64,000 nucleotides of DNA from Microbispora hainanensis (lineage in GTDB: Bacteria; Actinomycetota; Actinomycetes; Streptosporangiales; Streptosporangiaceae), in contig NZ_CP108086.1 of NCBI RefSeq assembly GCF_036186745.1, positions 2,170,001-2,234,000 of the forward strand, written 5' to 3'. Below are positions 1 to 13,869 of this stretch, piece by piece (the stretch's first letter is position 1; each line of letters starts with the position of its first letter). Made by a program: the position numbers and the translations under genes. The notes below the pieces were generated by a model. The model saw only the letters and a program-made list of their open reading frames with translations. It ran no database searches and was not told the DNA's origin.

Positions 1-428
1 CAGATATCCCCACCCTGGGGACAAACCGGGAACTACTGGCCGAGCACCTGCGGGGGGGCCTCGCGGAGGCGCGTCAGGCGGAGCTCGAACGCGGCGTGAC
101 CCTCGTCGGCCCCCACCGCGACGACCTGCTGCTGCGGCTGGGCGAGCTGCCGGCCCGGGGCTACGCGAGCCACGGCGAGTCGTGGTCGTTCGCCCTCGCG
201 TTGCGGCTCGCCGCCTACGACCTGCTGCGGGCCGACGGCGGCGACCCCGTGCTGATCCTGGACGACGTCTTCGCCGAGCTGGACGGTCAGCGGCGCAGGC
301 GGCTCACCGAGATCGTCGCCCCGGCCGAGCAGGTGCTCATCACGGCGGCGGTGCCGGACGACGTGCCGCCCGAGCTGGCCGGTGCCCGGTTCGACGTGAT
401 GGAAGGGAGCGTGACCCGTGTCCGATGA
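1..428 (+). CDS. recF: RecF recombination/repair protein, C-terminal part
   Basis: RecF is an SMC-like ATPase that helps RecO and RecR load RecA at single-strand gaps. The frame is open from base 3 to the stop at 426-428, so about 141 C-terminal codons are present and the start lies outside the window. Family landmarks are visible: TLVGPHRDD from base 96, [10 protein letters not shown] near base 160, and the Walker B/D-loop segment [11 protein letters not shown] near base 255. The GTG at 96 is internal and is not a start. The gene overlaps the next one by 11 bp, in the usual recF-DUF721-gyrB-gyrA order near an actinobacterial origin. Confidence 0.95.
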   Translation, partial: DIPTLGTNRELLAEHLRGGLAEARQAELERGVTLVGPHRDDLLLRLGELPARGYASHGESWSFALALRLAAYDLLRADGGDPVLILDDVFAELDGQRRRRLTEIVAPAEQVLITAAVPDDVPPELAGARFDVMEGSVTRVR

Positions 429-951
429 GATATCCACAGGCGGTGGACAATCCCCGCAGGGCTCGGCCGCGCGGGGCGCCGCGCTGGCGCGGGAGAAGCT
501 GGCCCAGGCGAAGGCCGACGCGCTGAAGCGGGGGCAGCTCCCCCGCAGCGAGCCCCGTCGCCGTTCCGGGCCGGGCGGCGCGCGGCGTGACTCCGGCGAT
601 CCGCTGCCGTTCGGCCGGGCGATCCGCGACCTGCTCGCCGCCCGGGGATGGGAACAGCCGGTCGCGGTGGGCGGGGTGTTCGGCCGCTGGGCGGAGATCG
701 TCGGCCCCGACCTGGCCGCCCACACCAGGCCGGAGAGCTTCGAGGACGGCGAGGTGGTGGTCGCCGCCGACTCGACCGCCTGGGCGACCCAGGTCAGGCT
801 CCTCGCGTCCACGCTGGTCAGGCGGCTGAACGAGGAGCTCGGCGACGGCACCGTGACCCGGGTCAAGGTGCACGGCCCCGGCGCGGGCCCCCGCCCGGAG
901 GGCGGCCTGCGCGTACGCGGGAGTCGTGGGCCGGGCGACACGTACGGCTGA
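418..951 (+). CDS. DUF721 (DciA-type) protein
   Basis: This 177-residue protein is the DUF721 family member that always sits between recF and gyrB in actinobacteria. The family includes DciA, a loader or partner of the replicative helicase DnaB in bacteria without DnaC. The first 65 residues are Ala/Arg/Gly-rich and look disordered. The DUF721 fold follows from about residue 66, with the typical segments [18 protein letters not shown] and [23 protein letters not shown]. The GTG start at 418 lies inside recF, so translation is probably coupled to it. The family call is firm; a helicase-loader role is inferred from family knowledge. Confidence 0.88.
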   Translation: MSDEISTGGGQSPQGSAARGAALAREKLAQAKADALKRGQLPRSEPRRRSGPGGARRDSGDPLPFGRAIRDLLAARGWEQPVAVGGVFGRWAEIVGPDLAAHTRPESFEDGEVVVAADSTAWATQVRLLASTLVRRLNEELGDGTVTRVKVHGPGAGPRPEGGLRVRGSRGPGDTYG

Positions 952-3400
<2,449 letters not shown>

Positions 3401-3429
3401 GCAAGCGTGGCCGACCAGAAGGACTTTTC

Positions 3430-5927
<2,498 letters not shown>

Positions 5928-5931
<4 letters not shown>

Positions 5932-6011
5932 GCGAGCGTAGCGGGCGAATCGCTGAGCACAGCACGATTCGCGGATGCGCACCCGAGCCGTCAGATGAGG
6001 GCGTGGCATGA
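5928..6011 (+). repeat. MIRU-like translated spacer (27-codon ORF) between gyrA and the DUF3566 gene
   Basis: The gap between gyrA and the next gene is an uninterrupted 27-codon frame that starts in an ATGA overlap with gyrA and ends in an ATGA overlap with the DUF3566 gene. Its peptide begins [16 protein letters not shown]. Mycobacterial interspersed repetitive units (MIRUs) are known to sit at intercistronic ATGA junctions and keep translation running through them, and this element has the same geometry. I see only this copy in the window, so repeat status is inferred. It could instead be a plain coupling peptide. Confidence 0.5.
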
Positions 6012-6889
6012 GTGACACCGGCGGACCGCGGACACCCGGCGCCAAGAGACCTTCGGGCGCCCGCCCGACGTCGTCTTCGAACGGCGTTACCGCACGGGCG
6101 CACGATGGCGGTAGCGTCGCCAAGGTGGCTTCCGAAGGAGATGACGTGACCGCCGCCGACAAGGCGAAGGCCGACGACACCATGCGCATCCGGACCTCGG
6201 CCGCCGACCAGCCGTGGAAGCGGCAGCCGGGCTCGGACGGCGCGTCCGAGAACGGCCGGTCCGAGAACGGCCGACCGGACGGCGGCAGGGCGGACAACGG
6301 CAGGGGCGACAGCGGTGGGGCGACCGCGCAGTATCCCCGGCCCGCCGGCCTCGGTACGTCCACACCCTCTGTGGACAACGGCCGTCCGTCTGTGGACAAC
6401 GCTCGTCCTTCCGTGGACGGCGGCTCCGTACGCGGCCTGAGCTTCGGGCCTGCCGGTGGAGACCGGCCCGAGCCCGCCAAGAAGGACAAGAAGCAGCTCG
6501 GCGTGCGCCCGCCGCGCAAGGCCCACCTGGTCCTGCGCAGGATCGAGCCGTGGTCGGCGATGAAGTTCAGCTTCGTCGTGTCGCTGGTGTGCTTCGTCGT
6601 GCTCTTCGTGGCAGTCGCCGTGCTGTACGGCGTGCTGTCGGCGCTCGGCGTCTTCTCCTCGATCACCGACACCGTCAACCAGCTCACCAGCGGTGCCGGC
6701 GGCGCCGGGGCCGGCGCGATCGACATCGCGAGCTGGTTCGAGCCCGTCCGCATCCTCGGGTACGCGGCTCTGCTGGGCGCGCTGAACGTCGTGCTCATCA
6801 CCGCGCTGTCCACCCTCGGTGCCGTCATCTACAACATCTCCGCGGACCTCGTAGGCGGTGTCGAAGTCACCTTCAGCGAAGCCGAGTGA
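6008..6889 (+). CDS. DUF3566 membrane protein
   Basis: This 293-residue protein belongs to the DUF3566 family found directly after gyrA in many actinobacteria; its function is unknown. Residues 1-165 are low-complexity and hydrophilic, with short internal repeats (SENGR/DNGR around 80-100, then three copies of PSVD-like units at 120-138). Two membrane segments follow, at about 187-210 and 249-276, and the C-terminus ends shortly after the second. The layout suggests a long cytoplasmic tail on a small membrane anchor. The start codon is coupled to the preceding short ORF by an ATGA overlap. Confidence 0.85.
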   Translation: MSDTGGPRTPGAKRPSGARPTSSSNGVTARAHDGGSVAKVASEGDDVTAADKAKADDTMRIRTSAADQPWKRQPGSDGASENGRSENGRPDGGRADNGRGDSGGATAQYPRPAGLGTSTPSVDNGRPSVDNARPSVDGGSVRGLSFGPAGGDRPEPAKKDKKQLGVRPPRKAHLVLRRIEPWSAMKFSFVVSLVCFVVLFVAVAVLYGVLSALGVFSSITDTVNQLTSGAGGAGAGAIDIASWFEPVRILGYAALLGALNVVLITALSTLGAVIYNISADLVGGVEVTFSEAE

Positions 6890-7043
6890 CCCACCGGTGC
6901 GGCAGGCCGCCCACACGAGCGGCCCGCCGTACGAATGCGCCTCGATGGCACGACCACGGGCCCGGACACGGTAAGCTTTTCCTCGTTCGGAACGACGGAT
7001 TCGCCACCGGATACGGGATGCGGTAACCTTCGTTGCGCGGTGC

Positions 7044-7120
7044 GGGGCTATAGCTCAGTCGGTTAGAGCGCTTCCCTGATAAGGAAGAGGTCCCAGGTTC
7101 AAGTCCTGGTAGCCCCACCA
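7044..7120 (+). tRNA. tRNA-Ile (anticodon GAT)
   Basis: A complete 77-nt cloverleaf: acceptor GGGGCTA pairs with TAGCCCC, the anticodon stem CTTCC/GGAAG closes the loop CTGATAA with anticodon GAT at 7078-7080, the T arm reads CAGGTTCAAGTCCTG, and the 3' CCA is encoded (7118-7120). An isoleucine tRNA here is standard for the gyr region of actinobacteria. Confidence 0.98.
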
Positions 7121-7137
7121 CGAAGTACCAGCTCAGA

Positions 7138-7170
7138 GGCCAGTTCCCGCGATCAGGGACCTGGCCTTTT
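7138..7170 (+). terminator. Rho-independent terminator after tRNA-Ile
   Basis: GGCCAG-TTCCC pairs with GGGAC-CTGGCC around a short loop and is followed by TTTT (7167-7170). It lies 18 bp after the tRNA and closes the conserved core block. Confidence 0.85.
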
Positions 7171-7583
7171 GATCGTTTGTTAGCCGTTCGTTAGTGGGCT
7201 GGCCCTGACCAGGTGATAGAGATCAGTCCACATCGACAGCATGCAGGTTCGACCTGGACGATCATTCCTGGTTGCTTGAACACGGAAGATCTGCGGCCAC
7301 TGGCGCCTCAGGTCCGGTTCGGCACCAGTCCGCTGCTTGAGAATCGGCCTGGCGAGCGGGTGGGTCGGGGCGAACCGATGGGCTAGGTCTTGGCCGATCA
7401 GATCGGCGCGTCGGGTGGTGGCATTGGCGTGCGCTACGGCGCTGTCGGTATCGGCGTCGAGGCCAGCCGCATCCGCGCATCAGGTGGGCGGCATCGCAAA
7501 CGGAGGCAACTCGATGACCTCGACAAGGTAGCGATATCCAGGAGTCGGCGGAGTTCGGCCACCATGTGGCAGCAAGCTACGTG
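7171..7583. other. 413-bp stretch without a recognisable gene
   Basis: I recognise nothing here. On the minus strand one frame is open for about 90 codons (roughly 7180-7466), reads like ordinary protein sequence, but has no start codon and meets a stop just upstream. It may be the remnant of a gene lost when mobile elements entered this site. Confidence 0.4.
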
Positions 7584-7876
7584 CTAGAGAGACAGCGGAG
7601 GCGGAGGGACCTGACGGCTGAACCGCCCCGGCTTCGGTGGAGACCTCAGGGTGATTCCAGCGGGTTCGCTGGGGTGATGTTGAGCGTAGTAGAGAGCTTC
7701 GTATTCATCCGGTGGGATGTTGCCGATGGAGGAGTGCAGGCGGGCGGTGTTGAACCACTCGACCCGTTCGGCGGTGGCGAGTTCCACCTCGGCCAGGCTG
7801 CGCCACGGCCCGCGGGGTTTGATCAGCTCGGTCTTGTACAGGCCGATCTGCGATTCCATCAGCGCGTTGTCCAGCG
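7584..7876 (-). pseudogene. IS3-family transposase, C-terminal fragment
   Basis: Minus-strand reading gives ALDNALMESQIGLYKTELIK followed by PRGPWRSLAEVELATAE, the stretch after the second catalytic Asp of IS3-type OrfB (DDE) transposases, through WFNTARLHSSIGNIPPDEYE, where the family's catalytic Glu region ends. The frame stops at 7584 and its 5' end is cut by the Tn554-like element at 7877. The other half of the gene is at 11274-11690, so one transposase gene has been split by an insertion. Confidence 0.85.
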
Positions 7877-7889
7877 CTTAACCGGCTAA
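7877..7889. repeat. Left terminal inverted repeat of the Tn554-like element
   Basis: CTTAACCGGCTAA, perfectly inverted relative to 11261-11273. A second, inward-facing copy of the core (CCGGTTAA at 7912-7919) lies 22 bp further in, as expected for paired recombinase binding sites. Confidence 0.75.
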
Positions 7890-7924
7890 TAATCGCGGTT
7901 CTCCGGGTTGACCGGTTAACGCTT

Positions 7925-8224
7925 TCATTTAGTGCGGGCGGCCAGCCGACGGAGTTGCTCTTCGTGTCGACGGACGCGGTCGGCGATGGCATCGACAGCG
8001 GCGCGGAGAGTGGCGATCTCGTCGGTGAGGCCGGTGAGGGTTCCGCTGGCGGCGGTGCGGTGCCGGTGCTCGTCGATGACGGCCCGGAGCGTGGGGTTGC
8101 GGTAGAGGGTGGTGCGGCCAAGGCCGGTGAGAGCGGCGACGGCGGTGAAGGTGACGGGCTGGCCCTCGTGGTGGAGTCGGGTGCAGGCCCGCTCGACCCG
8201 GTTAAGGGTTTCGCTGCTGGTCAT
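7925..8224 (-). CDS. tnpC: TnpC-like small transposition protein (DUF6262 type)
   Basis: A 99-residue basic protein with a predicted helix-turn-helix around residues 22-45 (VTFTAVAALTGLGRTTLYRN) and a heptad-rich C-terminal helix (DEIATLRAAVDAIADRVRRH), probably a coiled coil. Proteins of this size and layout accompany Tn554-type recombinase pairs; TnpC of Tn554 affects transposition frequency and orientation. Its ATG overlaps the tnpB stop (ATGA), so it is the last gene of a coupled three-gene operon. Confidence 0.75.
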   Translation of the reverse strand: MTSSETLNRVERACTRLHHEGQPVTFTAVAALTGLGRTTLYRNPTLRAVIDEHRHRTAASGTLTGLTDEIATLRAAVDAIADRVRRHEEQLRRLAARTK

Positions 8225-10125
8225 CCGGCTTGAGCCTCGCTGATCAGGTTGTCGAGTCGGGCGATGAGCTTGCGGTGCCGTTCGGCTTCGGCGATCCAAC
8301 CCCGCTTCTCGGCGTCCTTGGCGAGCGCTTCGGCGTCGACGCGCTGCGCGGCGAGGATGGGCAGCGAACTGGGTTCGGCGTGGAAACTCGGGCAGTGCTC
8401 GCAGATGTTGGCGTAGGTGCACGCGCCCTGGGCGGGCGCGCGCAGGCAGAACCCGCCGGACATCCTGGACTTGATCAGAGGAGTATCCTTCCAGTCCGCG
8501 CCGCCGGTGACGTCGGCCAGCGGCAGGCTCACCCGCCCGGGAGCCGGGGTGCGGACTTGCTGTTTGGCCAGGTCGAGGGCGCGCTCGTATTCAGCGCGGA
8601 CGGTGGTGTCGAACAGCCGGCCGTAGCGCAGGCTCATCTCGGCGGAGGCGTGCCCGAGCAGCGCCATCAGCGCCTGCAACGAGACGCCGGCGTTCACCAG
8701 GGCGGTGGCGTAGGTGTGCCGGAGTTGGTGGGAGGTGATGTGGCCGAGACCGGCTTGCTGGGCGGCGCGGTCGAGTTCGGCGCGCACCGCTTGTTGCCCC
8801 AGACGCCGTCCGTGGTGGGTGAACAGGAACTGGGCGGGGCGTCGATAGCGGGGGTGCGGCATCGGCCTGCCGTGTGAGCGTAGGTCGATGATGTGGTCGA
8901 TCAACGCCAGGACGTCGTCATCGAGGGGGACCATCCGCTCGGTGTCCAGCTTCCCGAGCGGGATCTTCAGCCAGCTGCCGTGGCCGGGAACCTCGTGGAC
9001 GCAGTCCAGTTCAAGGTCGAGCAGTTCCCCGATCCGAAGCCCGCAGGCGCGTTGCAGTCGCAGGGCGCAGGCGGCCAGTTCGTTGCCAGGGTGATCCCGC
9101 AACACTTCGGCCAGGCGACGGTCGGCATCGACGGGCAGGTAGCGGGGCAGAACCTGCGGGAGCTTGGGGTTGTCATCGCGGAAGACGAGCTTGCGGGCGG
9201 GTGCCTCGGCCCAGCCCCACTCGGTGATGTCAGTCAAGAACCCGATCAATGCGATGACCCGCCGGGATCGGTCCGCGACCGTGATGGCCTCGCCGGTCTT
9301 GGAGTTGACGGCGTCGACTAGAAAGGTGAGGTAAGGCTCGATGTGGCGTTGCCGGTTCAACGCTGAGATCGACTCCAGCTCAGGATCGACGCGGGCCAGG
9401 AACAGGCCGAAGTGGTTGAGGCGGGTCGCGATCCCCGAGACGGTCTTGGGCTGGCAGGTCGCGCGTTTGCGCTCCAGATAGGCGATCATCGTCGTGCGGA
9501 TCGGCTCTGCCACCCCGGCCAGCCGCTCGGTGAAGGGAACCGGCCCGCCTATCCGGGGCAACGTATCGATGATCCCGAGGTGGAACAGGACCCGTTGGGC
9601 GTTGCTGATCGCCGACAGGTAGTGGCGGTGTCCCTTGCCGGTGCGCTGGTGCCGTTCGGCGCAGGCCGCGGTGAACTCCTCCAGGTCGGCCTGGGTGAGC
9701 TGCTCCAGAGGGCGTCCGGCCTGGATGAGCAGCCGGGCCGGCACCTGAGAGCCGGTGGCGAACCGGACCCGCTGGGTGAAACCGAGCTCGGCGGCCGCAG
9801 CCATGAACCGATCCAGATCACCGGCGATGGGCGAGTCGGTGATCTCCCGCCAGAAGGTGGACAGCTTGCGTTCCAACAGGTAGTCATAGCCGGGCCGAAG
9901 TCCGTGGTGCAGCATGAGGAACGTGATGATCGGCCGGGTCGAACTCCCGGCCGACAAGCGGACCTCCAACGGTTCGGCCGCCCACCGCCGCGGGTCGGGC
10001 CAGCGTGCGAAGAACACTCGGGCGGCCCACCAGTAGGCGTGGTTGCCCCGTCCGGTCCGCCCCAGGTAGTCCAGGTAGGCGGCGTGCAGGTCATTGCTGG
10101 GCGCGGATGCGAGTGCGGGCGGCAT
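8221..10125 (-). CDS. tnpB: TnpB-like tyrosine recombinase
   Basis: This 634-residue protein matches the large recombinase of Tn554-type elements. The catalytic domain shows the arginine in RACGLRIGELLDLELD, the HQLRHTY motif, LLGHAS, and the nucleophile in SLRYGRLFD. A long N-terminal region (about 1-330) contains the core-binding fold. After the catalytic domain comes a cysteine-rich segment, CLRAPAQGACTYANICEHC, probably metal-binding and typical of this subgroup. It overlaps tnpA by 35 bp. I see no frameshift or missing catalytic residue, so it may be active. Confidence 0.88.
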   Translation of the reverse strand: MPPALASAPSNDLHAAYLDYLGRTGRGNHAYWWAARVFFARWPDPRRWAAEPLEVRLSAGSSTRPIITFLMLHHGLRPGYDYLLERKLSTFWREITDSPIAGDLDRFMAAAAELGFTQRVRFATGSQVPARLLIQAGRPLEQLTQADLEEFTAACAERHQRTGKGHRHYLSAISNAQRVLFHLGIIDTLPRIGGPVPFTERLAGVAEPIRTTMIAYLERKRATCQPKTVSGIATRLNHFGLFLARVDPELESISALNRQRHIEPYLTFLVDAVNSKTGEAITVADRSRRVIALIGFLTDITEWGWAEAPARKLVFRDDNPKLPQVLPRYLPVDADRRLAEVLRDHPGNELAACALRLQRACGLRIGELLDLELDCVHEVPGHGSWLKIPLGKLDTERMVPLDDDVLALIDHIIDLRSHGRPMPHPRYRRPAQFLFTHHGRRLGQQAVRAELDRAAQQAGLGHITSHQLRHTYATALVNAGVSLQALMALLGHASAEMSLRYGRLFDTTVRAEYERALDLAKQQVRTPAPGRVSLPLADVTGGADWKDTPLIKSRMSGGFCLRAPAQGACTYANICEHCPSFHAEPSSLPILAAQRVDAEALAKDAEKRGWIAEAERHRKLIARLDNLISEAQAG

Positions 10126-11224
10126 CGAACTCGGCTTTCACGTGGGCGGGAGCCAGATGGATATAACGGGCGGTGGTGTCGACATGCGCGTGACCGAGCA
10201 GAGCCTGCATCACCGCAAGATCAACCCCGGCCTCGGCCAGAGCGGTGCCGAACGTGTGCCGCAGCGCGTGCGGATGCCCGCCGGCGATCCCGGTGATCGC
10301 GCGGTGATAGCGGAAGATCGTGCGTAGCCCGGCCGCGGTCAGCGGCCGGCCCCGGTTCGGGCCCTTGGCCACCAAAAACAGGCGGCTGCTGTCGGAGTCG
10401 GGGCGTTCGGCCAGCAGGTAGACCTGGATCACCGAGGCGACGTCGGCGTCCAGCGGGACACGTCGTTCGCGGTCGCCTTTGCCGACCACCTTCAGCCACC
10501 GGCCGCCGATGTCGGCGTCGGCGACGTTCATGCCGAGGACCTCGGCCGAGCGCAGTCCGCAATACAGCATCAGCCCGGCGATCGCCCGGTCCCGCCAGGT
10601 GCGAAAGCTCGCCAGCAGCTCGGCCGCCTCGGCTTGCGACAGCGCCTTGGGCAGGCGGCGCGGTTCGCGGAGCCGCAGCGAGGAGCGGTTCTTCGGCCGG
10701 CGGATCGTGTGCGCCAGCATCCCGGATCGCTCACCGGGCACCCGCCAGCGGGCCTCCCGGCCTTTCGGGACGGGGTTCTTGGCCTGCGGGTCGCGCATCG
10801 AGGCGAAGGTGAACAGCCCCGAGACGGCCGCGAGCCGCCGGTTGATCGTTGTGGCGGCGTACTGATCCATCCGGCGTCCGGACAAGGTGATCACGTTCGG
10901 TCCGGGCCTGCCGGGAATCCTCGCCTCCCGGCAGGCGCGCAGGAACTTCAACAGCGTCTCCGTCGTGACCTCGGGCAACGACAGATCCTCGGCGGCCAGC
11001 CACCGGCAGAACGCCAGCAGGTCATACCCGTAGGCGCGGACGGTCTTGGGCGAGTAGTTCCGGTCGGCCAGGTGCGCCAGGTACTCATCCACCAGTGCGA
11101 ACCGTGCGGCGCTCGGCCCGGCCAGCCCCCAGCCGCCGTCCCGTTCCTCCAGTCGAAGCCCCGACTCTGCAATCACGGGAAACAGATGTACCGGCGATGA
11201 CCACATCCAGCCAGCAACAAGCAT
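10091..11224 (-). CDS. tnpA: TnpA-like tyrosine recombinase
   Basis: A tyrosine recombinase of about 377 residues. A SAM-like core-binding domain (VDEYLAHLADRNYSPKTVRA) is followed by the catalytic domain, with the active-site Arg in YCGLRSAEVLG, HALRHTFG, LLGHAHVDTTARYIH and the nucleophile Tyr in that last segment. I favour the ATG at 11224; the open frame extends to a TTG at 11257 inside the transposon end, and an ATG at 11206 is also possible. It is the first gene of the transposon operon and lies about 37 bp from the right end repeat. Confidence 0.85.
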   Translation of the reverse strand: MLVAGWMWSSPVHLFPVIAESGLRLEERDGGWGLAGPSAARFALVDEYLAHLADRNYSPKTVRAYGYDLLAFCRWLAAEDLSLPEVTTETLLKFLRACREARIPGRPGPNVITLSGRRMDQYAATTINRRLAAVSGLFTFASMRDPQAKNPVPKGREARWRVPGERSGMLAHTIRRPKNRSSLRLREPRRLPKALSQAEAAELLASFRTWRDRAIAGLMLYCGLRSAEVLGMNVADADIGGRWLKVVGKGDRERRVPLDADVASVIQVYLLAERPDSDSSRLFLVAKGPNRGRPLTAAGLRTIFRYHRAITGIAGGHPHALRHTFGTALAEAGVDLAVMQALLGHAHVDTTARYIHLAPAHVKAEFDAARTRIRAQQ

Positions 11225-11260
11225 TTCACGGCGTGTCGCTGACCTGGGGAAACGCAAACG

Positions 11261-11273
11261 TTAGCCGGTTAAG
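11261..11273. repeat. Right terminal inverted repeat of the Tn554-like element
   Basis: TTAGCCGGTTAAG, the exact reverse complement of 7877-7889. It immediately follows the N-terminal IS3 transposase fragment when read on the minus strand. Confidence 0.75.
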
Positions 11274-11690
11274 AGGGAATCCCCGACCGTACCGATGGAG
11301 GCGTCGATCCCGGCGGTCATCCGTGAAGCGAAAACAGGTGCATCGACTGCCGGCATTCGAATGATGAATAAGACCGGGGCCGGCGGGGCGACCGGCCCGG
11401 CCGCGCCGCCACAACGCCATGTCCAGGGCGTCCAGCACCAGCGTGGCCCGCTTGGACGTCGAGGCCGACCAGCCGACGATCGCCCGGGAATAGACGTCGA
11501 CCACGAAGGCGACGTAGACGATGCCGCACCAGGCATGCACGTAGGTGAAGTCCGCGACCCACACGGCGTTGGGCCGGGCGGCGGTGAAGTCGCGCTTGAC
11601 CAGGTCGGCGGCCCGCTGATGGCCGGGCTCGGACACTGTGGTGCGGATGGTCCGACGGCCGGCCCCGCGCTTCTCCTTGGAAGGAGGCTT
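11274..11690 (-). pseudogene. IS3-family transposase, N-terminal part, frameshifted
   Basis: One minus-strand frame reads RRTIRTTVSEPG, then PNAVWVADFTYVHAW and VDVYSRAIVGWSAS, the start of the DDE domain with its first catalytic Asp, to GLIHHSNAGS. The homology then continues in another frame as TAGIDASIGTVGDS before the transposon begins. A normal protein would read straight through, so a small indel near 11325 broke this gene. Together with 7584-7876 it formed a single IS3-type OrfB. Whether the frameshift came before or after the transposon cannot be told. Confidence 0.82.
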
Positions 11691-11932
11691 CGCGTGCGGC
11701 CCGACCTTGCCGGCCGCACTCAACCAGGAAAACGCGCTAACGTCCCCGGCCAGACCTCGCACATGGAGTCTTCGGCGGTCGCTCGTCGGGCCGACGAGAC
11801 CCCCAATAACGCAGCACAGGCGACGCCCTGGCCCCGAGCCGCCCCCGCAACCCAGTAACCCCACAGAAGCCCGTCCATGAGAACCCGGCCACAATCCCAT
11901 CTGACCGACGCGGCGGCCAGATGGAGTTCGGG

Positions 11933-12988
11933 TCACCCGGCGTTCGCGGCGGACGACATGCGGACCGCAATGTCGATGATCATGTCCTCCTGGCCGCCGA
12001 CGTAGCCGGCCGCGCCGACCTCGCGGAGGATCTCGTGGGCCGGCACGCCGTACCGCTCCTCGGCGCGCTCGGCGTGCCGGAGGAACGACGAGTAGACCCC
12101 GGCGTAGCCCTGCACGATCGCGGTGCGCTCGGCCCACGGCAGCCGTGGGATGAACGGCAGCGCCACCTCCGCCGCCGCGTCGAGCAGCGCGGGCACGTCG
12201 AGGCCGGTCCGCACTCCCATCTTCTCGAACACGGCGGCCAGCACCTCGGTCGGCGAGTTGCCCGCGCCCGCGCCGAGCGCGCACAGCGTGCCGTCAATCT
12301 GCCGGGCGCCCTCCTGATAGGCGACCAGCGAGTTGGCGACGCCGAGGCATAGGTTCTGGTGCCCGTGCAGCCCGACCTGCGCGTCTCCGCCGAGTTCGGC
12401 GACGAGCGCGGCGACCCGTGCCCGCGTGTCGTCGGGCAGCAGCGCGCCCGCGGAGTCGACCACGTACACGCACTGGCAGCCCGCGTCGGCCATGATCCGC
12501 GCCTGGCGGGCCAGCACCTCGGGGGTGGTCATGTGCGCGAGCATCAGGAACCCGACGGTCTCCATACCGAGGTCGCGGGCCGCGCTGAAGTGCTGCACCG
12601 ATATGTCGGCCTCGGTGCAGTGGGTGGCGATCCGCGCGACGGTCGCGCCCGCGTCATGGGCGTGGCGCAGGTCGGCGACCGTGCCGAGGCCGGGGAGCAG
12701 CAGCACCGCTATGCGCGCGTCGCGGGCCGCCTCCCTGGCCGCCCGCACCAGCTCGATGTCGTCCACGGCGGAGAAGCCGTAGTTGAACGAGGACCCGCCG
12801 AGACCGTCGCCGTGCGTCACCTCGATGACCCGCACTCCCGCGGCGTCGAGGGCGCGGACCACGGCCCGCACCTGGTCGGGCGTGAACCGGTGTGCCATCG
12901 CGTGGCTGCCGTCGCGCAGGGTGGTGTCGGTGATGCGGACGTCCACGTGCGTCTCCTCACTGACCGGGGCGCTCATGGGAACACTCAT
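11933..12988 (-). CDS. 4-hydroxy-2-oxovalerate aldolase
   Basis: This aldolase (BphI/DmpG/MhpE/NbaI type) splits 4-hydroxy-2-oxovalerate into pyruvate and acetaldehyde. The 351-residue protein has the family start [21 protein letters not shown], with the metal-binding Asp in TLRDG, and the later metal site [15 protein letters not shown]. The DRE-TIM layout and length are normal. The ATG at 12988 overlaps the stop of the acetaldehyde dehydrogenase gene (ATGA), as expected because the two enzymes form a complex that channels acetaldehyde. It is the last gene of the hydratase-dehydrogenase-aldolase operon. Confidence 0.93.
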   Translation of the reverse strand: MSVPMSAPVSEETHVDVRITDTTLRDGSHAMAHRFTPDQVRAVVRALDAAGVRVIEVTHGDGLGGSSFNYGFSAVDDIELVRAAREAARDARIAVLLLPGLGTVADLRHAHDAGATVARIATHCTEADISVQHFSAARDLGMETVGFLMLAHMTTPEVLARQARIMADAGCQCVYVVDSAGALLPDDTRARVAALVAELGGDAQVGLHGHQNLCLGVANSLVAYQEGARQIDGTLCALGAGAGNSPTEVLAAVFEKMGVRTGLDVPALLDAAAEVALPFIPRLPWAERTAIVQGYAGVYSSFLRHAERAEERYGVPAHEILREVGAAGYVGGQEDMIIDIAVRMSSAANAG

Positions 12989-13869
12989 TGGGACACCGCC
13001 AGAAGTTCGCCCACCCGCGCTGCGGCGGCGGTCATGATGTCCAGGTTTCCCGCCCACGGTGGGAGGTGGTCGCCGTTGCCTCGCACCTCCAGGAATAGCG
13101 CGACCCGCCCGTGGTCGTTCCACTCCGGCCGCGGCCGGTCGAACTGCGGCTCGGCGCGCAACGTGTAACCGGGCACGTAGCGCTGGACCTCCTTGACCAT
13201 CCGCTGCACCGACTCGGCGACGGCGCCGGTGTCGGCATCGGGGCCGATGGCGCAGAACACCGTGTCCCGCATGATCATTGGGGGCTCGGCGGGGTTGAGG
13301 ATGATGATCGCCTTGCCCCGTCCCGCGCCGCCCACGTCCTCGATGGCGCGGGCGGTGGTCTCGGTGAACTCGTCGATGTTCGCCCGGGTGCCCGGTCCCG
13401 CCGAGCGGGAGGCGATAGAGGCGACGATCTCCGCGTACGGCACGGGCGTCACGTCGGCCACCGCGCGCACGATCGGAATCGTGGCCTGCCCGCCACAGGT
13501 GATCATGTTGACGTTCGGCGCGTCGAGGTGCTGGGGCAGGTTCACGGGCGGGCAGACGAATGGCCCGGTCGCCGCCGGCGTCAGGTCGACCGCCTGGATC
13601 CCCGCCTCGGCGTAACGCGGCGCGTTGGCCAGGTGGGCCCGCGCCGAGGTCGCCTCGAACACGATCCGCGGCGGCTCCGGCCGGGACAGCAGCCAGTCCA
13701 CTCCCCCGGCGCTCGCCTCGACGCCGAGCGCGCGGGCCCGCGCCAGGCCGTCGGAGGCCGGATCCACGCCGACCATGTACCGTACGTCGATCACGTCGCT
13801 GCGCAGCAGCTTGACCAGCAGGTCGGTGCCGATGTTGCCCGGCCCGACGATCGCGGCGGGCACCTTCAT
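12985..13869 (-). CDS. Acetaldehyde dehydrogenase (acetylating)
   Basis: This CoA-dependent enzyme (MhpF/DmpF/NbaJ type) turns acetaldehyde into acetyl-CoA with NAD+. The 294-residue protein starts [20 protein letters not shown], a Rossmann fold. The catalytic cysteine is in [16 protein letters not shown], and [16 protein letters not shown] is the conserved partner-contact and active-site region. Both ends overlap their neighbours by ATGA. It forms the last step of the meta-cleavage pathway together with the adjacent aldolase. Confidence 0.93.
   Translation of the reverse strand: MKVPAAIVGPGNIGTDLLVKLLRSDVIDVRYMVGVDPASDGLARARALGVEASAGGVDWLLSRPEPPRIVFEATSARAHLANAPRYAEAGIQAVDLTPAATGPFVCPPVNLPQHLDAPNVNMITCGGQATIPIVRAVADVTPVPYAEIVASIASRSAGPGTRANIDEFTETTARAIEDVGGAGRGKAIIILNPAEPPMIMRDTVFCAIGPDADTGAVAESVQRMVKEVQRYVPGYTLRAEPQFDRPRPEWNDHGRVALFLEVRGNGDHLPPWAGNLDIMTAAAARVGELLAVSQ

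Larger units (their letters stand above)
7877..11273 (-). mobile_element. Tn554-type transposon with tnpA, tnpB and tnpC
   Basis: A compact 3.4-kb unit encoding two tyrosine recombinases and one small protein in overlapping order, the signature of Tn554-like elements. It carries no cargo. Both ends hold the same 13-bp sequence in inverse orientation: CTTAACCGGCTAA at 7877-7889 and TTAGCCGGTTAAG at 11261-11273. Flanking DNA on both sides is one IS3-type transposase gene, so the insertion point lies in the codons for its VGD(S/A)LDNAL motif. Exact boundaries are uncertain by several bases because Tn554 elements exchange a short core on insertion. Confidence 0.85.

Noticed and set aside
7180..7466. 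About 90 open minus-strand codons with protein-like sequence
   Set aside because: No start codon, bounded by a stop, and no family recognised; noted as a possible remnant only.
7044..11690. Integration of the recombinase unit at tRNA-Ile
   Set aside because: The element lies inside an IS3 gene with its own inverted repeats, more than 700 bp from the tRNA, and no copy of the tRNA 3' end flanks it.
11226..12284. A minus-strand frame joining the IS3 fragment to the aldolase region
   Set aside because: Only its IS3 part has homology; the upstream half is out of frame with the aldolase.
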